Made by a program: the position numbers and the translations under genes | Shown: in pieces, positions 20,836-31,381 of the stretch | Layout of the letters: each line of letters opens with the position of its first letter | How positions within the stretch are numbered: the stretch's first letter is position 1 | NCBI GenBank assembly: GCA_014871385.1 | Contig: CM026432.1 | Location: 5,063,669-5,127,668 of the forward strand | DNA: 64,000 bases | Reading direction: 5' to 3' | Source of the DNA: Ceratodon purpureus | Lineage: Eukaryota > Streptophyta > Bryopsida > Pseudoditrichales > Ditrichaceae | The notes under the pieces: model-generated | Databases searched by the model: none | What the model saw: only the letters and a program-made list of their open reading frames with translations | Told to the model about the DNA's origin: nothing

Positions 20836-21723
20836 TTAGTGCTGTCCCGGAGCCGGCCTCGAGGAAGACCCGGTGTCGGAAACGCCCGACTGCGACTTGA
20901 AGGTGATCGAAAGATCTGGATTGATTTCAATCTTAGTGACCTTGCCCTCGTCCTCGCTCTCCAGCATGTGCTCCTTGAACCCAGCAATGCTCTCGGAGCT
21001 GAACAGGGCAGACGTGGTGGCCTTGGCCGCGACCGCCGCCAAAGTCGCCGCCGCAACGGCCCCCGGACCCGAAAAGGACGTCGCCAGCCCCGCAACGGCA
21101 CCCGCCGCGGCCGCGATCGCGTCCGGCGCGAAGTTCTCCAGAGTGTCCAGGAGGCCGCTGAAGTTGTTGGGGTCAGAGTAGTAGAGTGTCTTCATGTCCT
21201 CGCTGAACCAGGTGACAACCCACCAGTCCATCCCCGTGGTGAGGAAGCCCGTGTTGTACTCGACCACCATGTTGTCCAGGACAAACTCGTTGGGCCGGAC
21301 GAGCCCCCACTGGTGCTGGTGCTTGTAGAGGCTGCTGTACTTGTGGACCACGGAGACGCCGACCAGGGGATGCTGGCTTTTGTTGTGGACAGTCACGTAT
21401 CCCGCGCGCTTCGTCACCGCGACGATGGGATAGGGGGTCTTGTTGCGGACGGATGCGAACGCTGCGCGCTTGGTGGGCATGAGCTGTGCGACGTCGACAG
21501 GACCGGAGGTGTTGTAGCGGACGGACGCGAATGCCGTGCGATTGCTGGGCATGAGCTGCGAATGTGCTGCGACCATGGGGCCGGCGATCTTGTTGCGGAT
21601 GACGGACGCGAATGCCATGCGCTTGGTGGGCATTAGCTCTGCGACTATGGGACCGGAGGCGTTGTTGCGGACGGACGTGACTGCTGTGCGCTTGGTCACG
21701 TCGAATACTCCGATGGCAGCCAT
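20836..21723 (-). CDS. PUD1/2-like domain protein with N-terminal strand repeats, copy 2
   Basis: Intronless, 295 residues, start MAAIGVFDV as in copy 1. Residues 107-200 carry the domain core (VGVSVVHKYSSLYKHQHQWG, YNTGFLTTGMDWWVVTW, YYSDPNNFSGLLDTLE). Residues 12-104 contain four imperfect strand repeats against three in copy 1; the 22-residue length difference is one repeat. Residues 200-238 are an Ala/Gly-rich hydrophobic stretch. The frame also stays open upstream to 21915, but that part lies in conserved promoter/leader DNA (see 21788-22292), so the shorter start is preferred. Both paralogs being intact argues for selection. Family identity is by recognition of the core motif, without a search. 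Confidence 0.78.
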   Translation of the reverse strand: MAAIGVFDVTKRTAVTSVRNNASGPIVAELMPTKRMAFASVIRNKIAGPMVAAHSQLMPSNRTAFASVRYNTSGPVDVAQLMPTKRAAFASVRNKTPYPIVAVTKRAGYVTVHNKSQHPLVGVSVVHKYSSLYKHQHQWGLVRPNEFVLDNMVVEYNTGFLTTGMDWWVVTWFSEDMKTLYYSDPNNFSGLLDTLENFAPDAIAAAAGAVAGLATSFSGPGAVAAATLAAVAAKATTSALFSSESIAGFKEHMLESEDEGKVTKIEINPDLSITFKSQSGVSDTGSSSRPAPGQH

Positions 21724-21787
21724 GGATTCGATCTTGCTACCCCCTTGCAGATTGAAGACGACGACGATGAAGCTTCTCTCAATCCGA

Positions 21788-22292
21788 CAAACTAGATCTT
21801 CTGAGTGTAACTCACTCGATCTATGAGAACAAGCAGCTGGTTGAACAAGTACGTAACATGCAGCGCAATTCTCTTGAGCATGGAAACTAAGACTTTGTTG
21901 ATCGATGGTGTGCAATTGGAGTAATCCAGTCTAGATTATATACTCGAAGAAGAACACACTCAATTTAGCTTTGATCTTCGCAGAACTCGACATGTGCCTT
22001 CATTCTAACACGGGAGTCTCGTGCGTGCACGTGCCTTCGTTCTCACACTTGCAGGGGCTCGCGGCGCGCTGGAAGCAGAAGCGACTCTCCTGATTTCTCA
22101 ACTTAGTAAGAACGTGATCAAACTGCGCCATTTCACTAGTACATGGAATCGCGGTTTATTTCATCGGGCCACTATTCATCTAAATGGTCGTTTCTGGTGT
22201 AAATGGACATCAGTGTGTAGTGTCCCCGCATGTTGCGACCATCGGACACCGAGATTGCTGGGTTCTGTTGTCCTATGCTGTGTCGGTCGATG
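21788..22292 (-). promoter_or_regulatory. Promoter and leader block of PUD-like gene 2, duplicated at 52899-53277
   Basis: On the minus strand this block runs from acacagcataggacaacag near 22290, through a TATA box (gtatataatc near 21938-21948), to the leader ending acactcagaag near 21800. The same order of motifs occurs on the plus strand at 52899-53277. The long conserved open frame through the leader (IDQQ, SFHAQENCAACYV) is shared by both copies, but I read it as leader DNA because only one copy continues into the gene. Confidence 0.6.
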
Positions 22293-22336
22293 AACATGAT
22301 GTGCTGACTCCTGAGTTACTTCCTCTCGACACAATG

Positions 22337-23582
22337 TACAGTCCACCCTGGGGGGAAGCACAATAAAGTGGACCACCAAGTGCAATATGTGATCACTAAG
22401 AAGTGAATATGAAGTGTGCTGTTTTTTATAGCTCAAAGCTGATTTTGAGCATTTTGGTGTAGTTTTTGAGCATTTTAGTCACTTTCTAAGGTGTCATAAG
22501 GTATCTTACACACATCTTCATGAAAAAAACATCTTCATTTGAAACTTTATTTGACCCCTGGTTCTAAATCATGAAAATGAACTTTTCCAAAGTCTTGATT
22601 TCTTCATTTGGGGCCCTCTATTGTCTTTAGAGGATGTTTTTTCCAATTTAAAAAACAATGTTCGGTGAAAAAACCTCACAAAAAGTTTCACCGAGAATAG
22701 TGTTTTAAAAACGTCTCGGGGATACTTTTCGCCAATCTAGGATTGCAAACACGGCCACCCGGATCATTTCTACAAGCGTAATGTACAAACAAAGGGCCCC
22801 ACAAAGTCAAAAGTGATTTTTGTCAAAACTACAATGTAATACGGTCACTTTTCCAAATGACTTCATTCACTTTGTTCAACTTTGTGGTGTTCATAGAGGT
22901 GTCTCAACTCAACAACTACAAACGCAAATTTTGGAAGTTGTAGTACATCAAGTCTACTTTCCGTATCCTAAACTTAATTTCCCATCAAGAAGTTTTAGAT
23001 GCCACTTTCTAGCGTGTTTACACAACAGGCTGAAATTGGCAATGAGCTAAGCACTTTTGTGGTCCACTTTATTGTGCTTCCCCCCTTATAAATGTTAACC
23101 CTTGGAAGTGGATCAAAGTTAACATTTATAGAGGTGTTAACAGTTAACAATTATGAAATTATTTTTTGGAGCAATATACAAAATTAATCTTAGCATTTAT
23201 AAATGTAAGCAATTGTGAAGAGTCCTTATGAGAGAATACCATGAACATAAAATTGGAAACCCAATCAAAATTTTATGCAATATCAAGTTGAAACTTGACA
23301 AATCACGGGTGAAGTATGAATTAGTGGTTCTTTGGTGAGATTAATCTGCATGGACAACTTGCAAATGCTTCTCAATCTTATGTGTAGTTTTTATCATCCA
23401 TATTATGGTTGTATTTCATTCGTTAACATTTATAGAGTCAAATTTACAAAAAAGGAAGTACCATTTTGTTAACAGTTAACAGGTTTGACATTTGTAGTGT
23501 ACAATCTGTAGGAAGTAGAAGAAAGTTAACATTTAAAGAGAATTAACAGTTATAGGTTTAACATGCTAGAGGGTGGACTGTA
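22337..23582. mobile_element. Tc1/mariner-like non-autonomous element containing a nested MITE
   Basis: Perfect 13 bp inverted ends, tacagtccaccct (22337-22349 and the inverse at 23570-23582), include a TA at each end as expected for Tc1/mariner insertion. The interior right half (23086-23569) carries several gttaac/taaatgtt motifs and no ORF. A M740 MITE is inserted immediately inside the left terminal repeat (22350-23085). Confidence 0.7.
22350..23085. mobile_element. 740 bp MITE, family M740, copy 3 (inverted)
   Basis: Ends ggggggaagcacaataaag and its inverse. The internal sequence aligns with copies 1 and 2 in opposite orientation, for example the aagcttag-type end now lies at the right. 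It is nested in the Tc1/mariner-like element. There is no ORF. Confidence 0.85.
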
Positions 23583-24200
23583 TATTCTATCAACGATTTC
23601 TGCCAGTCAACATGTAACTTCATCCCGATTCCCGTGCAATCTGAGGGGCATGTCTGAGAAATAAATCGACGGGCTGCCCAACAGAAGTGGTTCCTATTAT
23701 CGAGTCGTCATTTAATCATCTATGAGGTTCCACTCTTCACCTTGCTGCTGTATCTGCTGTCTCGGCAACCAGCTAGCCTTCTCACCGACGAATTGTAAGT
23801 CAGGCACTTCTCTCGGAGATTTGACTCTAGATTCAAGTTGAATAATTGGTTCGCTATGGCTAGGATGGGGTGGACATATTTCTAGGATCAATTTCATAGC
23901 ATCCTCCGTGGCAGATTTTTCTTGTGATTGTTGTGCAGGAAGTTGGATTTCTGCTCTGTTTTTTGGTCACGCTGTCACTTTGAGAGGAATCAAACTTTAC
24001 AGTTGCTCTGCTATTGCTCATGTGCATCTCTGAAAGGAGCATTGCAGGTTCTTTCGATTCACGGCTTATCTGGCGATTAGAATGAACAATTGCAAATTTT
24101 GTTTTTTCAGCAGAAAATTGAGGTCATGAAAGTACTCCATGAGATATAAGACTTGCAGCATGCCTCATGACCCTAAGGCTACACAAGGATGACAGGGCTA
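23583..24200 (-). other. Possible C-terminal coding fragment
   Basis: On the minus strand, 23712 to about 23980 reads openly through a hydrophilic stretch (EIQLPAQQSQEKSATEDAMK, then ESRVKSPREVPDLQFVGEKA) to a stop after GEEWNLIDD. The composition looks like a disordered protein tail. No family is recognised and no upstream exon is visible before the G-rich tract. It could be a captured gene fragment. Confidence 0.3.
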
Positions 24201-24219
24201 GAAGGTAGGGCCCCAACGG

Positions 24220-24870
24220 CTGAGGGGAGGGGGGCGCGAGCATCTTGGAGGGGCGCGAGCATCTTGGAGGGGCGCGAGCTTCTTGGGGTGGGGAGGGGGG
24301 CCAGAGCTTCTTGGGGGGGGGGGGGGGGCGCGAGCTTCTTGAGGGGGGGGGGGGCGCGAGCTTCTTGAGGGGGGGGGCGCGAGCTTCTGTTGGGGGGGGG
24401 GGGGGGGGGGACAAGTGCTTCTAGGTGGGGGCAGCGAGCTTCTTGAGGGGGGGCAGCGAGCTTCTGTTGGGGGGGGGGGGGGGCAAAGTGCTTCTAGTGG
24501 GGGGGCGGCGAGTTAGAGCGGCGGGGGGGGGACATGGGGGGCGGGGGGGGGACAATGACTTCTAGGGGGGGGCGAGCTTCTGAGCTGGGGGGGGCGGGGG
24601 GGGGGGGGGGACAAGTGCTTCTAGGGTGGCGCGAGCTTCTGAGCGGGGGGGGGGGGGTGGACGGGACAAGTGATTCTAGGTGGGGCGGAGTTCTGACGGG
24701 TAGGGGGGGGGGGGGGGGGGGGGGGAGGGCAAGCGCTTCAAGGAAGGGAGGGGGCCAACGCTTCCAGGAGGGGGGGGCACGAGCTTCTTGGAGGGGGGTT
24801 AGAGCTTCTGGGAGGGGAGGCAAGAGCTTCTTGGAGGGGAGGCCAAAGCTTCCGAGAGGGGGGGCGCGAG
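24220..24870 (+). repeat. G-tract minisatellite built on gcgcgagcttctt
   Basis: More than a dozen units of the form gagcttctt plus 6-18 G, spaced roughly 25-50 bases, in imperfect tandem. The inverse (C-rich) form occurs at 26160-26430 on the other side of the palindrome. Proline-rich open frames on the minus strand are by-products of the repeat. Runs of this kind form G-quadruplexes readily. Confidence 0.85.
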
Positions 24871-26253
24871 GTTATGGGTTTAGGGTGATTATGGAGAACG
24901 GGGCATACAATTGATATTTTATTTTTTTCCGTTCCATTACAAAAATAGCAATAAATTTTTATTCTCCAGAAGAGTACATAGCCGTCAAAAAAAGATTTAT
25001 TACGATTTTGCAAACGTGTAAACAAAGCCACTGTAGGCAATCAAAATGTTACATATGCAATTCACTATGGTACTACAATGTGGCTCTAAAACAACTATCG
25101 GGAGCTTTGAAGTTGTAAGGGGGACTCATCAAATCATCCACAACTCTTGCAAGTGATAGCCTCATCTTGGGGTCTTCGTTAAGCAAGCCATTCAACTTCG
25201 TTGAGAATGCAATCATTGACATTGTATCCTTGAAGAGGTCTGGGCATTGTTCGTCCCTCCATATCATCTTTGCCAAATAGCCTACCAAAAATGCATTAGA
25301 TTGCTCCATCTTGGAACTCTAAATTTTATATTATAATCCCCTTTCTCTTCCAATATTAATGTTTCATCTCTTAATGTTTTGTGCATACTTCCCTCTATAA
25401 TGATTCATTAATTTATTTCTCTTCCAACCTTGTTCCACTCTATACTACTTGTTTTTTTTTTATCTCTTCCATTTATTTTTAAACATAAATTGAAAAATTT
25501 AATCTCTACCATTTATTTTTAATTCTATGTTAGAAAATTTATGTTTAAAAATAAATGGAAGAGATAAAAAAAAAAAACAAATAGTATAGAGTGGAACAAG
25601 GTTGGAAGAGAAATAAATTAATGAATCATTATAGAGGGAAGTATGCACAAAACATTAAGAGATGAAACATTAATATTGGAAGAGAAAGGGGATTATAATA
25701 TAAAATTTAGAGTTCCAAGATGGAGCAATCTAATGCATTTTTGGTAGGCTATTTGGCAAAGATGATATGGAGGGACGAACAATGCCCAGACCTCTTCAAG
25801 GATACAATGTCAATGATTGCATTCTCAACGAAGTTGAATGGCTTGCTTAACGAAGACCCCAAGATGAGGCTATCACTTGCAAGAGTTGTGGATGATTTGA
25901 TGAGTCCCCCTTACAACTTCAAAGCTCCCGATAGTTGTTTTAGAGCCACATTGTAGTACCATAGTGAATTGCATATGTAACATTTTGATTGCCTACAGTG
26001 GCTTTGTTTACACGTTTGCAAAATCGTAATAAATCTTTTTTTGACGGCTATGTACTCTTCTGGAGAATAAAAATTTATTGCTATTTTTGTAATGGAACGG
26101 AAAAAAATAAAATATCAATTGTATGCCCCGTTCTCCATAATCACCCTAAACCCATAACCTCGCGCCCCCCCTCTCGGAAGCTTTGGCCTCCCCTCCAAGA
26201 AGCTCTTGCCTCCCCTCCCAGAAGCTCTAGCCCCCCTCCAAGAAGCTCGTGCC
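24777..26253. repeat. Near-perfect palindrome, arms of about 715 bp, 42 bp spacer
   Basis: Left arm 24777-25490 and right arm 25533-26253 are reverse complements with only a few differences, centred near 25514. Both arms hold the same 78-codon open frame (25073-25309 minus, 25720-25956 plus), MEQSNAFLVGYLAKMIWRDE and on, including LLNEDPKMRLSLARVVDDL. That resembles the last helix of a protein kinase domain, with low certainty. The arms are AT-rich inside and G/C-tract-rich outside. A transcript through it would fold into a long hairpin. Confidence 0.9.
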
Positions 26254-26559
26254 CCCCCCCCCCCCCCAAGAAGCTCTGGCCCCCCCCTCCTAGAAGCGTT
26301 GCCCCCCCCCCCCCCAGAAGCTTGCGCCCCCCCTTGAAGCTCGCGGCCCCCCAAGAAGCTCTAGCCCCCCCCTCTCAAAAGCTCTGGCCCCCTTCTCAGA
26401 AGCTCGCGCCCCCCTTGAACCCCCTGGCGCACCCCTTTGCATATGTGGAATTCCCCGTCAGCGTTGGTTGTCCATGTCATCAATATGTTTCCCCTATAGG
26501 TAAGTTGTAAAAAAAAAAAACTAACACAGTAATTTTCCTTCTCCCCTCAATGTCCGATT

Positions 26560-26649
26560 ATCACCCCGGACCGACCGGTCCGTCCGTCCGTCCGTCCGTC
26601 CATGTCCGGAAATTTTGCCCATGTCCGTCCGATTAAGACAACCCTGTTC
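26560..26649. mobile_element. Orphan hAT-type terminus with CCGTCC subterminal repeats
   Basis: The sequence ends ...attaagacaaccctg (26635-26649), whose inverse cagggttgtcttaat matches the terminal repeat of the hAT element at 37233-41715 (cagggttgtcataata). It is preceded by tandem ccgtccgtccgtcc and catgtccg repeats as in that element. The matching left end with a shared 8 bp target duplication was not found; ggttgtccatg at 26467 is only a partial candidate. Confidence 0.5.
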
Positions 26650-27430
26650 AGAATTATGGAACATTTTCAAACTTTAAGATGTCACAAAAATAGAATTCAT
26701 TTGGGTGAATTTTTTGTTCTCAACGGGCCAATGATAGTGCTCAAAGCCCCTTATGAGAGCCAAGAAGTCAAAATATTTCAAAAAAGTTTTAAAAAGGTTG
26801 CAAAGAAACTAACAGGTTGGACTCGAGCCAACTCCTTTGCATCGCTTGCACTCCCACTTTGGGCTGTTGTAGGGGCTGTCTAACGCGCACGCTATGAGCT
26901 TTACTCTGGTGTTGAACATCATGGCAAGCGCGAGGTTAAATTCTAGGTTTAGGGTTTGGAGTTTGTATTCTCAAGGGTGAGGGTTTGAGGAGTTTCTATA
27001 GCGAAGGTTTGTGAGCACGCGGTTTGTGCAAGTGGAGAGGAGTCGGGCGGTGCTCACGAAGGTTGGATAATCAGAGGGCGACTCGGAGGAGCGCGCGCCA
27101 AAGGAAGCAGGGCTCGGACTCTGCTAAAGGCCTTCGCACATGTAAGCGGACCCCGAGGTATACCCGAGCTGCGATGGATGAGAAAGCTTCTTGGGCTCCA
27201 AAACGTAGGGCTCCAGGGCTCCAATACAAAAGAGTCCAGCACGTAGAAACCTATCACCTCAAAATTGTACCCAATGAATGATGACACACCCGTATTCACT
27301 TACCAAAATAAAACCCAACTTTCCATATTATCAATCTAACCTTATATTTTGCAGCCACCATGTTGCGGGCTAGTTAGGGCACTAAAACACTAATAAGAAG
27401 GCAAAACACATACCATCTTCTCCATCTTTT
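26650..27430. other. Spacer before the trihelix-like gene
   Basis: Contains an open plus-strand stretch (26602-26883) with no recognisable domain and a GC-richer part at 26880-27270 that could be promoter or leader of the gene at 27459. The terminal repeats of a Harbinger element were looked for here and not found. Confidence 0.4.
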
Positions 27431-27458
27431 CTAACTTCTACATTCACTTACAATCGCT

Positions 27459-28348
27459 TTGCATGGACTTCCAAGGATACTTGGGCTATTTAGAGATGGG
27501 GAAGAAGGACCTTCTTCTACATCGATAGTTGTACACACATCAACTCTACCACCACCACCACAAGCTTTCGCACCACAACGCGCATCAACAAAAAGGAGAA
27601 GAGGGTCCAATGAACAATGTATAGAGGGCCAAGCTTGGAGTGCTAGTGCAATACAACTCCTAGATTTGTACAAGGAGAAGTATTTGGCCATTGGGATGGA
27701 GAATATGAAGAAGGGTTATTGTGTGGCAATGTATGAGGAGATACGAGTGAAGTTTCCACGTGAGAGTCTTCGCACTCAAGGGAGCAAACGAAATCCAAGT
27801 GGCAGAAGATGCATTCACAGTACTACAAAGAGAAAGCTGAACTTGATACATGTATGCAAGCTTCTGCATGGCTTTGGTATGTTAGAATGGATGACATTTT
27901 AGCAAGAACTGCTAAGGCTAATGGTGTACCTCAAGGCATGGACATGGGAGAGGACATTAGGACACGAGCCAATCCTCAAGAGCTTGATGATGACAATATT
28001 CTTGGTATTGAGCTTACTTCACCAACCACTCAAGTACCAGGATTAGGAGAGCATCGACAACCTTCAAGGACAGCATGCGCCTCCAAGAAGGTGGGAGGTG
28101 CACCAAACAAGCGTCTGAAGACAGCTACTCAAGCTGCAACAGACTCGGGCAATCATCATTGCAACTACTCTTGGAAAGTTTGCTGAGGTTTCTTAAAAAA
28201 TTGAAGTCATGAACATGGAGGCAAGCAAAGAGATAGCTTTGAAGATGATTAAGCTCAACGACCGCAATGCTGAGCGTCAGCTATAGATTGCTCATCTTTT
28301 TGCTCTTGCCATGCGACAAGGCAATGGGCTTGGCCCTTCAACAAGCTA
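27459..28348 (+). pseudogene. Trihelix/Myb-like DNA-binding protein, probably the second gene of a PIF/Harbinger transposon
   Basis: The first frame (27459-27810) has a low-complexity N-terminus (STLPPPPQ, STKRRRGSNE) and then a SANT/trihelix start, AWSASAIQLLDLYKEKYLAI, MKKGYCVAMYEEI. The second frame (27809-28186) continues with YYKEKAELDTCMQASAWLWY, MDDILARTAKANGVPQGMDM, and the third ends with EASKEIALKMIKLNDRNAER. Order and spacing match trihelix/Myb proteins that accompany Harbinger transposases, so at least two frame changes break one gene; unspliced introns are an alternative. The gene faces the transposase at 29160-30480 tail to tail. Confidence 0.6.
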
Positions 28349-29160
28349 GATATATAGCTTGTAGAGTTTAAGTTTTTAGGGATTATAATACATATAAATC
28401 TTGCTATATAGTAAAGACTTTTGAAGACTCCTTATATTTGTGGACACTAGTATGTTTGGCCCAAATACAAAAACACAAAACCACAAGGTGCATCTCCATT
28501 ACTCCTTTTATATACTTCCTTCCGCTTCATAGAGTGTCATTTCTACACTCTTCACTCAAATGCATTGATATTTGTTAGCAAATGTGCTTATCCCCACCTT
28601 TGAACTATACCACTTTACAAAAGAAAAAAAAACATACAAATTTGAGAAATTGGAAGTTGTTTTTTTTTAAGCAACTTATTTTTGAAACTAAAAATTTCCG
28701 AGATTCTAACCCTCCTTGGCTTCAGAGGGCGTCTGAAATTCATGTTATTTTCAAATGAATTGAATTGAATGCCTATTTTTATCTTTTAGAAGTTCCAATT
28801 TATAAAATAAAAAAATAATCAAAATTGAACAAATGAGAAGCACTGTATCGCAACTGATCTTGAAATTTGCCCCACACTCCAAATGTGCAAATTTGGAGAC
28901 ATTAAATCCCCACTCACATTTTTCTTTGCCACATTTACACATTGCATTCAAATCACGTGAAATTTTGTGGGCGGATTTCCAATTTTAGTTACTAAATGCT
29001 TTAATTAATTTCATAAAAAATTACTAATTCATGTTCTTTTGGGAATTTTTTTAATGGAAACTGTCTTATAGCATAGCACAGATGTGCATCACACTCCATC
29101 AACATAGTTTGACACATAAATGTAATAAAATCACAATAATATAGGTATAACCATAAAAAC
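28349..29160. other. AT-rich spacer between the two Harbinger-type genes
   Basis: No coding sequence, repeat array or RNA gene is recognised. It lies between two convergent decayed genes and probably contains their 3' regions. Confidence 0.4.
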
Positions 29161-30480
29161 ACAATCTAGTAATATGGTGCTGTTGGAGTTGCTCGTGCTG
29201 GTGCTGCAGGAGCTAGTGCTGGTGCTGCGGGAGCTGGTAGTGCTGGATGATGCTCTAACCAGCTCTCAAATATAGCGTCCCGTATGCGCTCATCAGCAAG
29301 CTTTGCAGCATCGCGGCATCGCCCTCTCGATAACATACAATGCGATTCACTTGCACTCAATTCCTCCTATTGTCTAATCTCTCCATGCGATCATAAGCAG
29401 GACTCTCCATATCCATCTACTGACAATAAATGTGTAAAACACAACATGCCATGACATGGGTGGCCCGTTGTCTATCTTCGCAGTGAGACTCCTTAGAATC
29501 CGCCAACAATTCTTCAAGATACCAAAGTTGTTCTCAATCACAACACGCCCCTTATTCATTAAACGATCAAATCGAATCTTGTCCCTCTCCAATGCTGCAT
29601 TCCGTGGCTTGAAGTTCTTTAAAAGATATGAGCGGATAGCCTAGGATAAGCAAAATCTGCAATAATGTATCGAAAAACTTCCACACCGTGAACATTAATA
29701 ACAGGCTCCTACAAAATCAACCTATGCCGGAGAGAATAATACAAACTAGAGAGTTTGAATGTGCCACCATCTGCACAACCTCCGAGGTGTCCACAATACA
29801 CATCCCAGAATATACGATTACAATCACAAACAACCTGCAATAACAATGAATGAAAACTCTCCCGATTCCAAAAATCGGCCGCTAATGGGGTCTTACGTCT
29901 ATCAGGTTTCTCGAACAAAGGAACGTGGCATCCATCAATACATCCTACTATATTTTGCATCCCCGTTATATTCCTAAATTTCTTCGTAATACTACAAAGA
30001 CGTTGTCATGTAGGTGTACAAATATATTTAGGAAACAAATCACGGAAAAGAGCACTACAAATAATCTTGGTATACTTTCTACTCGTTTAGGCCCCTACAT
30101 TGAATCGGTCACACATATTTTCATGTGAATGACCATGTGCTAATCTAAATAAAACAATCTTCAGGGCAGTAGCAGAATCAAGAGGTGGCTTAACCTATCA
30201 ATTGACAGCATTTGAAACTATATAAGGTGTCAACTCTAGTAATAAAACCATGGAATACTAAATAACCCATCCAATAATTCTCTAGGTATTTTCTCTCCAA
30301 CATCTCTGGATTTGCAAACCAAACTAAACTCTCTACAATTTCTAAACTATCTCACGAGGTTCTACATGATACAATCTTCTACCGAGTATAGGATATTGAT
30401 AAGCTATAGCACAAAGAATTGGTAAAATTCTTTGCATAAGTGATGGCTCATCCAAGGCTGCAATTGTTTGCCAGCTACAA
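29160..30480 (-). pseudogene. PIF/Harbinger DDE transposase (DDE_Tnp_4), decayed
   Basis: Minus-strand remnants in order: KPPLDSATALKIVLFRLAHG near 30150-30190; NIVGCIDGCHVPLFEKP with the first catalytic Asp at 29900-29955; then LQVVCDCNRIFWDVYCGHLG and GCADGGTF (second Asp region) near 29765-29830; and RVVIENNFGILKNCWRIL with the catalytic Glu near 29490-29545. These are the hallmarks of plant HARBI1/ALP-type transposases, nuclear enzymes that cut at TTA/TAA targets. Several in-frame stops show that this copy is dead. The N-terminal part is traceable to about 30470. Element ends were not found. Confidence 0.8.
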
Positions 30481-31307
30481 GCAGAAGAAGGAGGGGTGCA
30501 CACAAAATAAATCATCTAGAATGCTAATTATAGCACTGCATCTATTTTGAGAAAATTCGGGAACAATATTAAAAAGACCGAAAACCTTGGAAACTACTCA
30601 TAGCCTTAAAATTTAAAAATAACTCATAGCCTTGAAAACAACAAAATACACAGAAAAGCTCTCCAAAGGGCCTGGGCGAAACGAGAGAGACGAACTGAAA
30701 ATCAGTAGAGAAAAAACTAAAAATCAGGAGCCTAGGAGTATTGGACTAATTCAACAAGGGTGAACAGACCCCAATGTCTCCATGTGCGAGCCAAGCTGCG
30801 GTACACCCCAAATTTTTAATTCAGCAAATGTGGACCTGACACATGTCACTGGGCCGTTGGCAGCCCAGCGCACCCCTGCTGCGTCAGGGTGTGCTTCTAG
30901 CCACATGTGCCAGGCCCTTCAGTGAGCTCTTTTTCAACCTTTTTTTACTTTTTCAAAATATTTCGGCTATTTGGCACACAAATGGGGGCTCAAGGTCTCT
31001 CATTAGCCCATCGAGAAATTCACACAAATATCATCATATTTGATATACTGAAACTTTTTATAGTCTCATATTTATCCTCCGCTCAAGGAGAAACTACTTT
31101 ATCTATTTATTAATATTTTTTTATAAATAAGAAACAAGACCTAATTTATACTTTCATTATAGGATCTCTATGTAAGTATTATTTACTTTTTGTTTGAATT
31201 ATTTTGTTTTTAAATGAATTTTTCAATAATAAGCATTTTATTTTATAATTAGTGAAAAATCACAATTTAACAAATATGGTCTTTAATGGATTGTGATGAA
31301 TTGTATT

Positions 31308-31381
<74 letters not shown>

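Larger units (their letters stand above)
7700..22292. repeat. Segmental duplication copy B, interrupted by several mobile elements
   Basis: Second copy of the block seen at 1-3700, in the same orientation and order, ending with the second PUD-like gene and its promoter. It is broken by an insertion at about 7773-10073, a MITE at 10277-10666, a 146 bp poly(A) insert at 11052-11197, an L1 LINE at 12318-19604 and a MITE at 19894-20323. Each gap closes onto contiguous sequence in copy A, so all of these arrived after the duplication or were absent from copy A's lineage. Confidence 0.8.

Noticed and set aside
20722-21636. 304-codon plus-strand frame opposite PUD-like gene 2
   Set aside because: Same shadow as in copy 1; it exists in both copies only because the sense gene is conserved.
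24124-24914. Proline-rich frames on the minus strand and Gly-rich frame on the plus strand
   Set aside because: Pure products of G-tract minisatellite units, with no non-repetitive part.
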